Assembly: GCA_902792105.1 (NCBI GenBank)
Contig: CADAYK010000004.1
Span: 1-45,225, forward strand
DNA: 45,225 nucleotides
DNA from: an uncultured Ruminococcus sp.
GTDB lineage: Bacteria > Bacillota > Clostridia > Oscillospirales > Acutalibacteraceae
Reading direction: 5' to 3'
Positions within the stretch are counted from its first letter, which is position 1, and the number at the start of each line of letters is the position of its first letter. The translations under genes were made by a program, and so were the position numbers. Of the stretch, positions 14,283 through 22,220 are shown in pieces. The notes under the pieces were generated by a model. The model was not told the DNA's origin. It ran no database searches and was given only the letters and a program-made list of their open reading frames with translations.

Positions 14283-15944
14283 ATGAACCTAACTTATGAC
14301 TGCACAATGTTTAAGGAAACTTTCGAAAGCGAGTTCACCTGGTTAAACGGATTTATGCGAAATGTCAGACGCTTTGGCTACAAGCCCGCGGTAATTGACC
14401 CGTCCGCAAAAAAGCAGTGGACTTACGAAGAATTCAACTGTGACTGCAACAAGCTTGCTCACGCGCTGAAAAACAGCGGTGTAAAAAAGAACGACGTTGT
14501 TTTTGTTCAGCTGTATAACTGTCCGCAGTTTTTATATTTTTATGTTGCCTGTCAAAAAATCGGCGCAATATTCAATCCTGCCAACTTCAATTTTTCTCCG
14601 GGCGAAACCTCTGAGATTATCGACCACAATAACGCGGTTGTTTATGCTTACGATACCGAGATAAACGAAACAGCCCTAAAGGCAGTTGAACTTTGCAAAA
14701 ACAAACCGTCGGTGATTATTGCCGTAAACAGTTTGGGAAAGAACTTTGATAAGCCCGAAAACACGGTTGAATACAGCGACTATGTAAAGAACATGAGCGA
14801 AGAAGATCCCCCGCAGGACTTCAAGCCGCATATTTATGATGAAGTAGTAAGGCTTCAAACCTCGGGAACAACGGGCACTCCTAAGGGCGTACCGCTTAAC
14901 AACATTAGCGAAGTGCTTTCGGCTCATGATGTTATAATGCACTTTCCGCTTAATGTTACCGATATTACAATGAATATGACACCGTGGTTTCACAGAGGCG
15001 GACTGCATTCGGGCGGTCCTACCCCTACCCTTTACGCCGGCGGAGCTTTGGTAATAATGAGAACCTTTAATCCCAAGGTTACGCTTTCTTATATTGAGCG
15101 CTTCGGTATTTCATTTATTACCGGTGTACCCTCTATCCTTACCCTGCTTGCCTCACGCCAGGAGAAGCACCCCAAGAATATTTCTACCTTAAAGGGTATT
15201 GTAACAATGGGAAGTCCTCTTGAAAAGGAAGCATGCATACGTTTTCAAAAGCTTCTTACTCCTAATATTTTTAACGGTTACGGAACAACGGAATCCTTCT
15301 GGAACACCTTCCTGCGTCCGTTTGATTTGCCGGAAATGTCCGGAAGCGCCGGACGCTCCTGCACCGACGACGAGGTCAGAGTGGTTAAAGTATATGATGA
15401 TAAAAAGGCAGAGCCCGATGAAACCGTTCCTACCGATAACGAAACCGAGGGCGAGGTTATTATAAAGTGCCCGGGCAAATCAACCTACTGCTACGTTAAC
15501 AATGAGCAGGCTACTAAAGAAAAATTCTATAAAGGCTGGATGTATACCGGAGATATAGGCACCTGGGACAAAAAGCAGTTTATCACTATTGCCGGCAGAA
15601 AAGACGACATGATTATCAGCAAGGGTGAAAATATTTATCCCGCGAGAATTGAGGAAACCATAAATTTACATCCCAAGGTCAGCGAGTGTATTGTTACCGG
15701 CGTTCCCGACAGCACGAGAGGCGAATCTCTTGCCGCGTATATTATACCTGAGGATGATAGTCTTACCGTTGCGGAGCTGCTTGATTTTTGCGCCGAATCT
15801 CCTAATCTTTCAAAATACCAAACGCCAAGGTATTTCCGCTTTGTTACTGAGCTTCCGCATACCGCTACAGGTAAAAAACAGCATTTTGTAATTAAAGCTC
15901 AGGCTAAAGAAGATTTAAAGAACGGCTTGCTGCTGAGAAAGTAA
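14283..15944 (+). CDS. AMP-dependent acyl-CoA synthetase/ligase
   Basis: A 553-residue ANL-superfamily enzyme that activates a carboxylic acid as acyl-AMP and transfers it to CoA or a phosphopantetheine carrier. Visible motifs in order: the P-loop LQTSGTTGTPKGVP, FNGYGTTESFW, YTGDIG, the hinge GRKDDMIISKGENIYPARIE, and TATGKKQHF with the catalytic Lys near the C-terminus. The acid substrate cannot be predicted by eye; the general form is that of medium-chain or aryl acid ligases (CaiC/FadD-like). GGAAGGTG precedes the ATG. It lies between fabF and the thioesterase with gaps of 15 and 7 bp, so the three are one operon. Confidence 0.9.
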   Translation: MNLTYDCTMFKETFESEFTWLNGFMRNVRRFGYKPAVIDPSAKKQWTYEEFNCDCNKLAHALKNSGVKKNDVVFVQLYNCPQFLYFYVACQKIGAIFNPANFNFSPGETSEIIDHNNAVVYAYDTEINETALKAVELCKNKPSVIIAVNSLGKNFDKPENTVEYSDYVKNMSEEDPPQDFKPHIYDEVVRLQTSGTTGTPKGVPLNNISEVLSAHDVIMHFPLNVTDITMNMTPWFHRGGLHSGGPTPTLYAGGALVIMRTFNPKVTLSYIERFGISFITGVPSILTLLASRQEKHPKNISTLKGIVTMGSPLEKEACIRFQKLLTPNIFNGYGTTESFWNTFLRPFDLPEMSGSAGRSCTDDEVRVVKVYDDKKAEPDETVPTDNETEGEVIIKCPGKSTYCYVNNEQATKEKFYKGWMYTGDIGTWDKKQFITIAGRKDDMIISKGENIYPARIEETINLHPKVSECIVTGVPDSTRGESLAAYIIPEDDSLTVAELLDFCAESPNLSKYQTPRYFRFVTELPHTATGKKQHFVIKAQAKEDLKNGLLLRK

Positions 15945-15951
15945 GGTTTTA

Positions 15952-16371
15952 ATGAATAATAACAGGTACATTCGCAGAGCGAATTATTATGAAACAGACA
16001 TGATGGGCATAGTTCATCACTCAAACCACATTCGTTACTTTGAAGAAGCGCGAATTCTCTTTATGAAAAATATAGGCTGCGATGTTATGGAAATGGAACG
16101 TCGGGGCATAATAATACCGAACATTGACGCTTACGCCAAATACCGCAAGCCGGTTCGCTTTGATGATGAAATCGAAATTGAAGTAAAGCTTACTAAATTC
16201 ACGGGCGCGGTAATGGAATTTAGTTATACCGCAAGCTTTACAGACAGCGGCGAAACAGCTTCAACCGGTCACACTCAACACTGTTTTGTCAACAGTAAAT
16301 TTAAGCCCATGAGCTTAAAGCACAAATTTCCCGAATATTATGCCAAATTAAAAGAAAATATTTCGGAATAA
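15952..16371 (+). CDS. acyl-CoA thioesterase, hotdog fold (YbgC/4HBT type)
   Basis: A 139-residue single-hotdog thioesterase. The signature YYETDMMGIVHHSNHIRYFEEAR holds the catalytic Asp (D16) and the GxVHHxxYxxxFEEAR pattern of YbgC/4-hydroxybenzoyl-CoA thioesterases. It would release the acid from acyl-CoA or acyl-ACP. A short AAGG ribosome site sits in a 7-bp gap after the ligase gene, consistent with coupled translation. Its pairing with an acyl activating ligase and a ketosynthase means that loading, elongation and release steps are encoded together. Confidence 0.9.
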   Translation: MNNNRYIRRANYYETDMMGIVHHSNHIRYFEEARILFMKNIGCDVMEMERRGIIIPNIDAYAKYRKPVRFDDEIEIEVKLTKFTGAVMEFSYTASFTDSGETASTGHTQHCFVNSKFKPMSLKHKFPEYYAKLKENISE

Positions 16372-16374
16372 AGA

Positions 16375-16403
16375 TTGAATTATATTATATGTTGTGATAT
16401 ACT
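16375..16403 (+). promoter_or_regulatory. promoter of the thioredoxin gene
   Basis: TTGAAT, 17-bp spacer ending TTGTGA, TATACT. It lies just after the thioesterase stop and makes trxA independently transcribed. Confidence 0.7.
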
Positions 16404-16445
16404 GTGAAAAAAGCGGAATAAAAATAATAAAGGAGTGTAAAGATA

Positions 16446-16757
16446 ATGGAAAAAATTTATGAAGAAGATTTTCAGCAAAGAGTTTTAAACGCGGAGCATC
16501 CCGTTGTGGTTGACTTTTACGCGGATTGGTGCGGTCCCTGCAAAATGCTTTCCCCCATCCTTGAACAACTTGAAAAGGATAACGACGACGTTGAGTTTTT
16601 CAAAATCAACATTGACGAAAACCAGGATATTGCCGAGCAGTACGAGGTTATGTCAATTCCTAACGTTGGATTTTTCAAGGGCGGACAGCTTGTTGACAGA
16701 TCTGTCGGCTTTAAATCGGCGGAAGATATGCAGCAATTCATTGACACAAATAAATAA
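16446..16757 (+). CDS. trxA: thioredoxin
   Basis: A 103-residue thioredoxin with the classical active site WCGPC (W28-C32) inside FYADWCGPCKMLSP and the cis-Pro in SIPNVGFF. It is a cytoplasmic dithiol reductant for ribonucleotide reductase and peroxiredoxins. AAAGGAG lies 10 nt before the ATG. It has its own promoter and a strong terminator, so its position after the fabF cluster probably has no functional meaning. Confidence 0.95.
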   Translation: MEKIYEEDFQQRVLNAEHPVVVDFYADWCGPCKMLSPILEQLEKDNDDVEFFKINIDENQDIAEQYEVMSIPNVGFFKGGQLVDRSVGFKSAEDMQQFIDTNK

Positions 16758-16765
16758 TCCATTAA

Positions 16766-16806
16766 GAAAAGCGGCAGGCTCACAAACGAGTCTGCCGCTT
16801 TTATAA
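16766..16806 (+). terminator. intrinsic terminator after trxA
   Basis: A 15-bp stem (AAAAGCGGCAGGCTC with GAGTCTGCCGCTTTT, one G-T) with a 6-nt loop. A- and T-runs on both sides let it also serve the converging CotH gene. Confidence 0.9.
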
Positions 16807-16811
16807 TATTG

Positions 16812-18326
16812 TTAATGCGGAAGGGTGATTGATTTATTATTTCCGATTTCGGTTGCGTATGATGCTATAGCTAAATAACGCTGAACTTCTGTAGCATCAT
16901 TTACTGAAATGTTTGTATTTCCGGTTACTGTTGCTCTGTACATAAATGTATCGTCGGTGTTGTCAATCATCTTTGCGATATACTTTTGTATCATTGTAAC
17001 ATCGTTTATATCGACCTTGCCGTCGTTGTTGGCGTCGCCGAGGATAAATTCACGGCTGAACGGCTTTAAATAATCCTCAAACCAGTCGCTTCTCTGGCTG
17101 AACCAGTCCTTGAGGAAATCATAATTTTCCTGATAGGTCGCAAAAGGCTTCTTTTGAATGTTTATCCACCATTTTGAGATCGACCAGCCGGCTTCGGTGT
17201 AATTGCGGTTAAATAAATCACCGTAATCGGAATAAATTGTATCCATAAGTCCGTTTTCTAAATGTATGTTTTTAAAATAATCGTAATGCTTTTCGTATTC
17301 CTGCTTTACAAGATTTTTAAACCATGTTCTGCTGTAAAGATAACGGTATATATTTGAATTAATGAAAACACCGTTCGGATCCGCAGCTCTGGTGCATCTG
17401 TCTGTTGATCCGTAGTTCTCGTTGCCTGCCGAAAGGTCATAATCCCACGGCGGTCCGGCGTAGAGCTTGCCGTCTTTATAGTAGTAATAAACCGAGCTCA
17501 TTGAAAAATCATAGGTTTTAAAATACTCATTAAGCAAATAAAACTTAACAAAAGACGGGATGTCGATTGTTTCTTCAATTTCTGACTGAATACCTCTGTT
17601 CAAAGTATCGGTTATTCCTATCATTGTTGAAGTTATGTATTCAAGCTGTTCTTCGTCTGGTTCATCGGGTTCACTGGCGATAAATCTTAATCCGCTTGCA
17701 GTAAAATAGGTAACGTCATCTTCCTCTCGTGAATACTCGTATTCAATAAGAAAATCCTTTTTACCGTCGTTGCTTTCAATATCGATGTCTACCCTGTCTT
17801 TTCCCTCCTGGACAGGCTCATACAGGATATAACAGCCCATAAATGTATCATCAACCCAAAGCTCAACATATTTTTGGTTTGATGTAAACGGGATTTCAAG
17901 CTCCTGAGCGGTGGTAAAGGCAAGGTAGTTACGCATAAGCGTGGGATCAAAGGTGTTTGCTATCAGCGCCCACTTTTTGCCGTTTCCCATTCCGAGAACG
18001 TTCTTTTTCTTTTCAAACTTGAAGGTAAAGGCTTTTTTCTTAACCCATGTGAGGGCGGTTGTGTTGCCGCGAACCTTAAAGCTTACGCCGTCGCTAAGAT
18101 TGTAACCCTCTGTATCGGATATTTCGATTTGAGCCGAAACTTCACCGTCTGCTTTTTCGAGGGTTGGACCGTTGCCGTTTTGTGTTGTAACACGAATTAT
18201 AGGCACAACAGGTTTTGCTTCCTCAGCGTTAACGGTTATCATTGTGCCGCATAGTGCAGGTATGATAACAGCAATACTTAACACGAAAGCACTGATTCTT
18301 TTGGTTAACATTTTTCTTTTATGCAC
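16812..18326 (-). CDS. secreted CotH-kinase-fold protein with C-terminal dockerin
   Basis: A 504-residue exported protein. A signal peptide (KRISAFVLSIAVIIPALCG, cleavage near NAEEA) precedes a CotH domain (about 50-400). Its markers are FKVRGNTTALTWVKKKAF, NTFDPTLMRNYLA and the late PWDYDLSAGN. CotH proteins are atypical protein kinases in spore coats and recur in Ruminococcus cellulosomes. Residues about 428-495 are a type I dockerin. Its first repeat GDANNDGKVDINDVTMIQKY is intact, but the second, VTGNTNISVNDATEVQRYL, lacks the first calcium Asp. It would dock onto a cohesin scaffold encoded elsewhere. The start may be GTG at 18326 or ATG at 18311. Confidence 0.88.
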   Translation of the reverse strand: MHKRKMLTKRISAFVLSIAVIIPALCGTMITVNAEEAKPVVPIIRVTTQNGNGPTLEKADGEVSAQIEISDTEGYNLSDGVSFKVRGNTTALTWVKKKAFTFKFEKKKNVLGMGNGKKWALIANTFDPTLMRNYLAFTTAQELEIPFTSNQKYVELWVDDTFMGCYILYEPVQEGKDRVDIDIESNDGKKDFLIEYEYSREEDDVTYFTASGLRFIASEPDEPDEEQLEYITSTMIGITDTLNRGIQSEIEETIDIPSFVKFYLLNEYFKTYDFSMSSVYYYYKDGKLYAGPPWDYDLSAGNENYGSTDRCTRAADPNGVFINSNIYRYLYSRTWFKNLVKQEYEKHYDYFKNIHLENGLMDTIYSDYGDLFNRNYTEAGWSISKWWINIQKKPFATYQENYDFLKDWFSQRSDWFEDYLKPFSREFILGDANNDGKVDINDVTMIQKYIAKMIDNTDDTFMYRATVTGNTNISVNDATEVQRYLAIASYATEIGNNKSITLPH

Positions 18327-18358
18327 ATTATCACTCTTCTTTTTGTTTATTTTTTATG

Positions 18359-18387
18359 ATTATAACACAAAAAATATAAAATAGCAA
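18359..18387 (-). promoter_or_regulatory. promoter of the CotH-dockerin gene
   Basis: Minus strand TTGCTA, 17-bp spacer ending TTGTGT, TATAAT. Confidence 0.65.
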
Positions 18388-18411
18388 GAATTTATAATCT
18401 ATTTTATTAAA

Positions 18412-19068
18412 TTAATTAATTCCTGCGATTTTCCGCTGTATCGCCGTAGCGTCTGATATATTTCGCCTGCTGTCGCGGTTTACATCGGAAATATAAGACA
18501 GTTCTTCGGTCTTTGGTATATACGCGGTCAAATCGTCATCATCCGGAAAATCAATTGTTCCGGCAATGCACCTTTGAACCTGTGTGGCATCCTTTACCGA
18601 GAGCCTTCCGTCACGGTTCATGTCCCCTATTTCGACGCCGAGATTGAGAGAAGAGGTTACTTTTTCAATATCCTTAAAGCGTCCCTTCCCCTGTAGGGTC
18701 TCTCCTGTTATACAATTGACAAAGTCATAGAATTTGTCCTGACGGATATCATAAACTGCGTAGCCGAAGGAAAACGGAACATAAACATTGTTCTGATAAA
18801 AAACGCGGTCTCCCAAAACGGCATGTGTCAACATCGGACACACCATGTTGGTCAAAGCGTAAACAAGAACCCAATCCGCTTCGTCTTGCCCGTCATAATG
18901 AGTGTACAGCTCCTGATATGTAAGAATATCGGAACAGTCGCTGTTCCAGCTGTACTGACGGCAAAAGCTTGCAAAATACTGTGGCTGTTCGTCCGCGGCA
19001 TAAGCTGTTGAAGTAAATGCAGTTAATGATAAAACCGCTGCTGTAATTAATGATAAAAGCTTTTTCAT
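18412..19068 (-). CDS. secreted dockerin-containing protein of unknown function
   Basis: A 218-residue exported protein. The signal peptide (MKKLLSLITAAVLSLTAFTS) ends near AYAAD. Residues about 25-140 form a small domain I do not recognise, with several Cys (FCRQYSWNSDC, MVCPM, NCITG) that could form disulfides. Residues about 144-214 are a dockerin with two calcium repeats (GDMNRDGRLSVKDATQVQR and SDVNRDSRRNISDATAIQR). It is next to the CotH-dockerin gene on the same strand, so both may join the same extracellular complex. The ATG at 19068 has an AGGAGG site that is sequestered in an inverted repeat. Confidence 0.85.
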   Translation of the reverse strand: MKKLLSLITAAVLSLTAFTSTAYAADEQPQYFASFCRQYSWNSDCSDILTYQELYTHYDGQDEADWVLVYALTNMVCPMLTHAVLGDRVFYQNNVYVPFSFGYAVYDIRQDKFYDFVNCITGETLQGKGRFKDIEKVTSSLNLGVEIGDMNRDGRLSVKDATQVQRCIAGTIDFPDDDDLTAYIPKTEELSYISDVNRDSRRNISDATAIQRKIAGIN

Positions 19069-19072
19069 AAAC

Positions 19073-19123
19073 AATTCCTCCTTTAGTTTAGCTTTCACTA
19101 ATAACACAAACTAAGGAGGAATT
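19073..19123 (-). promoter_or_regulatory. inverted repeat sequestering the ribosome site of the dockerin gene
   Basis: On the minus-strand RNA, AATTCCTCCTTAGTTT (19123-19108) pairs with AAACTAAAGGAGGAATT (19089-19073): 16 bp with one bulged A and an 18-nt loop. The whole AGGAGG is inside the stem. It sits between the CBS gene stop and the dockerin start, so it may block translation on read-through mRNA, act as an RNA switch, or terminate weakly. Confidence 0.65.
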
Positions 19124-19133
19124 CGGTTTCAAA

Positions 19134-19535
19134 TTATTTAGTATTTCCGATAAAATGGCGGATGATGTCTTGCCTGGTTACTATTCCGATAAACGTTCCC
19201 AGGCTGTCGGTAACGGGAATAAAGTTTTGGTTTACAGCTCTTTTGAGCAGCTCGTCCATAGTAACGTCGATTCGTACTGCAGGGTTAAAGTTTTTGCGGA
19301 TAATATCACTTATATGATGTTTTTTCTGGTTTTTAATTTCGCCCTCGCGTAAATCTACGAGATAATAAAGAAAGTCGCCTTCGCTGACTGTTCCCGCGTA
19401 CTGACCGTTAACGGTAATAACGGGAATTGCAGTATAGCTGTGCGCTCTCATTTTTTCAAGCCCCTGGCGCAGCGTATTGCTTTCATAAATATACTGCACT
19501 GTGTCTTTGGGCTTTAGCAGCATTAAAACGTTCAT
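19134..19535 (-). CDS. CBS-domain pair protein
   Basis: A 133-residue stand-alone Bateman module: two CBS motifs (AIPVITVNGQYAGTVSEGDFLYYL and FIPVTDSLGTFIGIVTRQDIIRHF). Such proteins usually bind adenine nucleotides (AMP, ATP or c-di-AMP) and report energy state to a partner. No catalytic domain is attached. It is coded 31 bp after the upstream membrane protein gene, likely in the same transcript, with the dockerin gene downstream behind the anti-ribosome-site hairpin. Confidence 0.88.
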   Translation of the reverse strand: MNVLMLLKPKDTVQYIYESNTLRQGLEKMRAHSYTAIPVITVNGQYAGTVSEGDFLYYLVDLREGEIKNQKKHHISDIIRKNFNPAVRIDVTMDELLKRAVNQNFIPVTDSLGTFIGIVTRQDIIRHFIGNTK

Positions 19536-19566
19536 AAATTGCCTTTCCGACCGAAACCGGTCAAAA

Positions 19567-20019
19567 TTATTGCTTTGAAAAAAACCTTGAAGCCATATAA
19601 AGCTCGCCGATAAGATAAACGATCCCCGCGGTGAAAAGCAGAGTTTTTACCTGGCAAATGCCGGTAAAAACAACAGCAGCTGCCGAGGTGAAAATAACAG
19701 CGTAAGCAAACGCTTTTTTTCCTGTGCGTATAAACAAAAACCACATTAAAAGGTAAGCGGCTATTAATACTGCGGTTGTAATCAGCCAAAACCGTTCCAT
19801 AAGCTCCTTTGGCTCGGTAAAGCCTTTTTCAAGTACACCAATATTGAAAGCCATTAAAAACACACTGAAAAACCTTCCGGTTCTGTCGATATATACCATT
19901 CCTCGGTTTGTAAAAACAGTTTTATCATAGCTGTGTGTTTTAATAAAAATAATATGCGGTAAAACAAGCAGAACAGCAAAAAGTACGCCGAATCCGTTGA
20001 ATACATTTGGAAAATTCAT
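19567..20019 (-). CDS. four-helix integral membrane protein of unknown function
   Basis: A 150-residue protein that I do not recognise. It has about five hydrophobic segments, starting VLFAVLLVLPHIIFI and ending LLFTAGIVYLIGELYMASRF, with charged loops (RTGRFF, EKGFTEPKELMERF). It resembles small uncharacterised Ruminococcaceae membrane proteins. It is followed by the CBS protein, which may be its regulatory partner. The promoter upstream and the AAGG-type ribosome site support expression. Confidence 0.7.
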   Translation of the reverse strand: MNFPNVFNGFGVLFAVLLVLPHIIFIKTHSYDKTVFTNRGMVYIDRTGRFFSVFLMAFNIGVLEKGFTEPKELMERFWLITTAVLIAAYLLMWFLFIRTGKKAFAYAVIFTSAAAVVFTGICQVKTLLFTAGIVYLIGELYMASRFFSKQ

Positions 20020-20042
20020 TTATCTTACCTTCCTTTAAAACT

Positions 20043-20071
20043 ATATTATCACAAACTACATTTTTTTACAA
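20043..20071 (-). promoter_or_regulatory. promoter of the membrane protein-CBS unit
   Basis: Minus strand TTGTAA, 17-bp spacer ending TTTGTGA, TAATAT. Confidence 0.55.
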
Positions 20072-20127
20072 GATAAAAGCGAATAATGTGTTAAAATAAA
20101 ATATACAAAATTGTTACTCTTTTGTTG

Positions 20128-20156
20128 TTGATTATATTATCAAAATACTATATTAT
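20128..20156 (+). promoter_or_regulatory. promoter of the YbhN-like gene
   Basis: TTGATT, 17-bp spacer, TATTAT; the leader to the start codon is about 24 nt. Confidence 0.6.
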
Positions 20157-20186
20157 AGAATTAATTGTAGTTTAGGAGAGGATTTA

Positions 20187-21329
20187 GTGGCGAAAAAAAA
20201 GCGGAAGTTTAACGGAACTTTTATTTTCAACCTGATAGTAGTTGGAATTTCGGTTTTTCTCTTAGTTCAGTTTCTTACTTCCGAAAACGGCTTAATAGAC
20301 CTTCTAAAGTCAAAGGACAGCTTTTTAATCGGCTGGGCTCTTGCAGGACTTGTTGTTTTTGATCTTAATATGTTCGTTGACGCTATCGTTACACTTATTT
20401 ATATACGTATGCGTTACAAGGATTTCAGGCTGATCGATGCGGTCAAAGTGGCATTTGTAGGCGTGTTTTTCGGCGCTATAACGCCGTCTAACACCGGCGG
20501 CCAGCCGATGCAGCTTTATGTACTGTCGAAGAAAAAAGTTAACATAGGCTTCGGTTCGGCTTGTATGACGCAAAAATTCATAGTATATCAGTACGTAACA
20601 ATGGCAATAAGCATATTTGCGATTATTGCCAAGTTCAGTTTTTTTCAGGAATCGTTCACAAATTTTTGGTCATCCGCTTTTATTGTGCTCGGGTTTTTAA
20701 CTCAGGTTTTGGTAACGGTAATGTTTTTGATTATTTGTTACTCGTCAAAGGTTACGTTTTTGCTTTTGAGGTTTGTCGGAAAAATATTAAGGAAGATCAA
20801 ATTTATAAAAGAGCCTGAGAAAAAGATAAAAAGACTTAAAAGAGAGTTTATACAGTTTCACAAGGCAAATAAACTCATATCCTCTGACAAAAAGCGTTTT
20901 GCTGTCATTGTAGCCTTGGTTTTTATACAGGTGCTTATGATTTTATCGGTGCCCTACTTTATTTACCTTGCATTTGATATGCCTAAAAACGCAGCGGCTC
21001 AGGGGCTTCCGCTCGGCAATCTTTTTGATTTTATCTGCATTCAGTCTTTTGTATTGTTTACATCAAACCTTATACCTCTTCCCGGTGCTTCCGGAGGCGC
21101 AGAGCTTGCTTTTTCAATGTACTTCGGAAGATATTTCGGCGACAAACGAATCCTTCCCGCGATTTTGCTTTGGAGGTTCATTGTTTACTACGGAGCAATG
21201 CTTCTTACAGCGCCGTTCTCGTATTATACAAAGGGACATAAAAAAGAAAAGCTCAAAGAGGAGCTTGAAGAAGAACTTGATGAAGCAATCGAGAATGATG
21301 TTGATATGAATGCTGTTAAAACTGAATAG
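20187..21329 (+). CDS. YbhN/MprF-type flippase-domain membrane protein
   Basis: A 380-residue protein of the lysylphosphatidylglycerol synthase transmembrane (UPF0104/YbhN, AglD) family. It has about eight membrane helices and the family landmarks FGAITPSNTGGQPMQLYVL and the late LIPLPGASGGAELAFSMYF. The C-terminus is very acidic (KEELEEELDEAIEND). The family is thought to flip lipids or lipid-linked sugars; there is no aminoacyl-transferase domain here. The start is GTG, chosen because TAGGAGAGG lies 5 nt upstream. It is monocistronic with its own promoter and terminator. Confidence 0.88.
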   Translation: MAKKKRKFNGTFIFNLIVVGISVFLLVQFLTSENGLIDLLKSKDSFLIGWALAGLVVFDLNMFVDAIVTLIYIRMRYKDFRLIDAVKVAFVGVFFGAITPSNTGGQPMQLYVLSKKKVNIGFGSACMTQKFIVYQYVTMAISIFAIIAKFSFFQESFTNFWSSAFIVLGFLTQVLVTVMFLIICYSSKVTFLLLRFVGKILRKIKFIKEPEKKIKRLKREFIQFHKANKLISSDKKRFAVIVALVFIQVLMILSVPYFIYLAFDMPKNAAAQGLPLGNLFDFICIQSFVLFTSNLIPLPGASGGAELAFSMYFGRYFGDKRILPAILLWRFIVYYGAMLLTAPFSYYTKGHKKEKLKEELEEELDEAIENDVDMNAVKTE

Positions 21330-21345
21330 CCAATTCAAAAAATTC

Positions 21346-21379
21346 AGGTCGGACACTTTGCTGCCCGACCTTTGTTTTA
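21346..21379 (+). terminator. intrinsic terminator after the YbhN-like gene
   Basis: AGGTCGG pairs with CCGACCT around a 12-nt loop, followed by TTGTTTT. Confidence 0.75.
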
Positions 21380-21380
21380 T

Positions 21381-22139
21381 CTATAATTCGGCTGTAAGCT
21401 CAACGGGGCAATGATCCGAACCGAATACACCGGTATGGATTTTTGCACCTTTAAGCTTGTCATCAATTGATTTTGATGTAATAAAGTAGTCGATACGCCA
21501 TCCCGCGTTTTTTTCTCTTGCGCGGAAACGGTATGACCACCAGGAATACACCCCTTCGGTATCGGGATAAAAATATCGGTAGGTGTCGGTAAAACCTGCT
21601 TCGAGCAAAGCGGTCATCTTTGACCGTTCTTCGTCTGTAAAACCGGCGTTTTTACGGTTGGTTTTAGGGTTTTTCAGGTCAATCTCGGTATGCGCGACGT
21701 TTAAATCTCCGCACAGAACGACCGGCTTTTTTTCACTGAGGCTTTTAAGGTAATCAAGAAAAGCATCCTCCCAAGTCATTCTGTAGTCAAGTCTTTTAAG
21801 CTCATTTTGAGAATTCGGAGTGTAACAGGTTACGGCGTAAAAATCGTCAAATTCAGCGGTGATCACCCTGCCCTCATGATCATGCTCTTCTATTCCTATT
21901 CCGTAAGCTACACTGACAGGCTCTTCCTTGGTAAACATCGCAGTCCCTGAATAGCCTTTTTTTTCGGCGTAGTTCCAATATTGATGATAGCCGGGCAAAT
22001 CAAGCTCGATCTGACCTTGTTGAAGCTTTGTTTCCTGAACGCAGAAAATGTCCGCGTCAATCTCATTAAAGAAATCTAAAAAGCCTTTTGTTACACAGGC
22101 ACGCAGTCCGTTAACATTCCACGAAATAAACTTTTTCAT
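21381..22139 (-). CDS. xth: exodeoxyribonuclease III
   Basis: A 252-residue AP endonuclease and 3'-5' exonuclease of the ExoA/Xth family, acting in base excision repair. Motifs are SWNVNGLRA at the start, FCVQETKLQ (metal Glu), [12 protein letters not shown] (Asp/Asn active site), WRIDYFITS, and GSDHCPVEL with the catalytic His at the end. AAGGAGTG precedes the ATG. It has its own promoter and is divergent from sigK. Confidence 0.96.
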   Translation of the reverse strand: MKKFISWNVNGLRACVTKGFLDFFNEIDADIFCVQETKLQQGQIELDLPGYHQYWNYAEKKGYSGTAMFTKEEPVSVAYGIGIEEHDHEGRVITAEFDDFYAVTCYTPNSQNELKRLDYRMTWEDAFLDYLKSLSEKKPVVLCGDLNVAHTEIDLKNPKTNRKNAGFTDEERSKMTALLEAGFTDTYRYFYPDTEGVYSWWSYRFRAREKNAGWRIDYFITSKSIDDKLKGAKIHTGVFGSDHCPVELTAEL

Positions 22140-22159
22140 AATTCCACTCCTTCCATTAA

Positions 22160-22188
22160 AGTATACTTGATTACAGAATTTTTGGCAA
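22160..22188 (-). promoter_or_regulatory. promoter of the exonuclease III gene
   Basis: Minus strand TTGCCA, 17-bp spacer, TATACT. Confidence 0.6.
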
Positions 22189-22220
22189 GTGTTTTGAATA
22201 CATTTTGTTGAGGTGGTTTT

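Noticed and set aside
16446..16757. Thioredoxin as a member of the fabF-ligase-thioesterase pathway
   Set aside because: It has its own well-formed promoter and terminator and is a general housekeeping protein.
22195..22211. Sigma-E-like -10 (AATACATT) before sigK
   Set aside because: The start it would give falls on the ribosome site, leaving no leader, and no convincing -35 was found.
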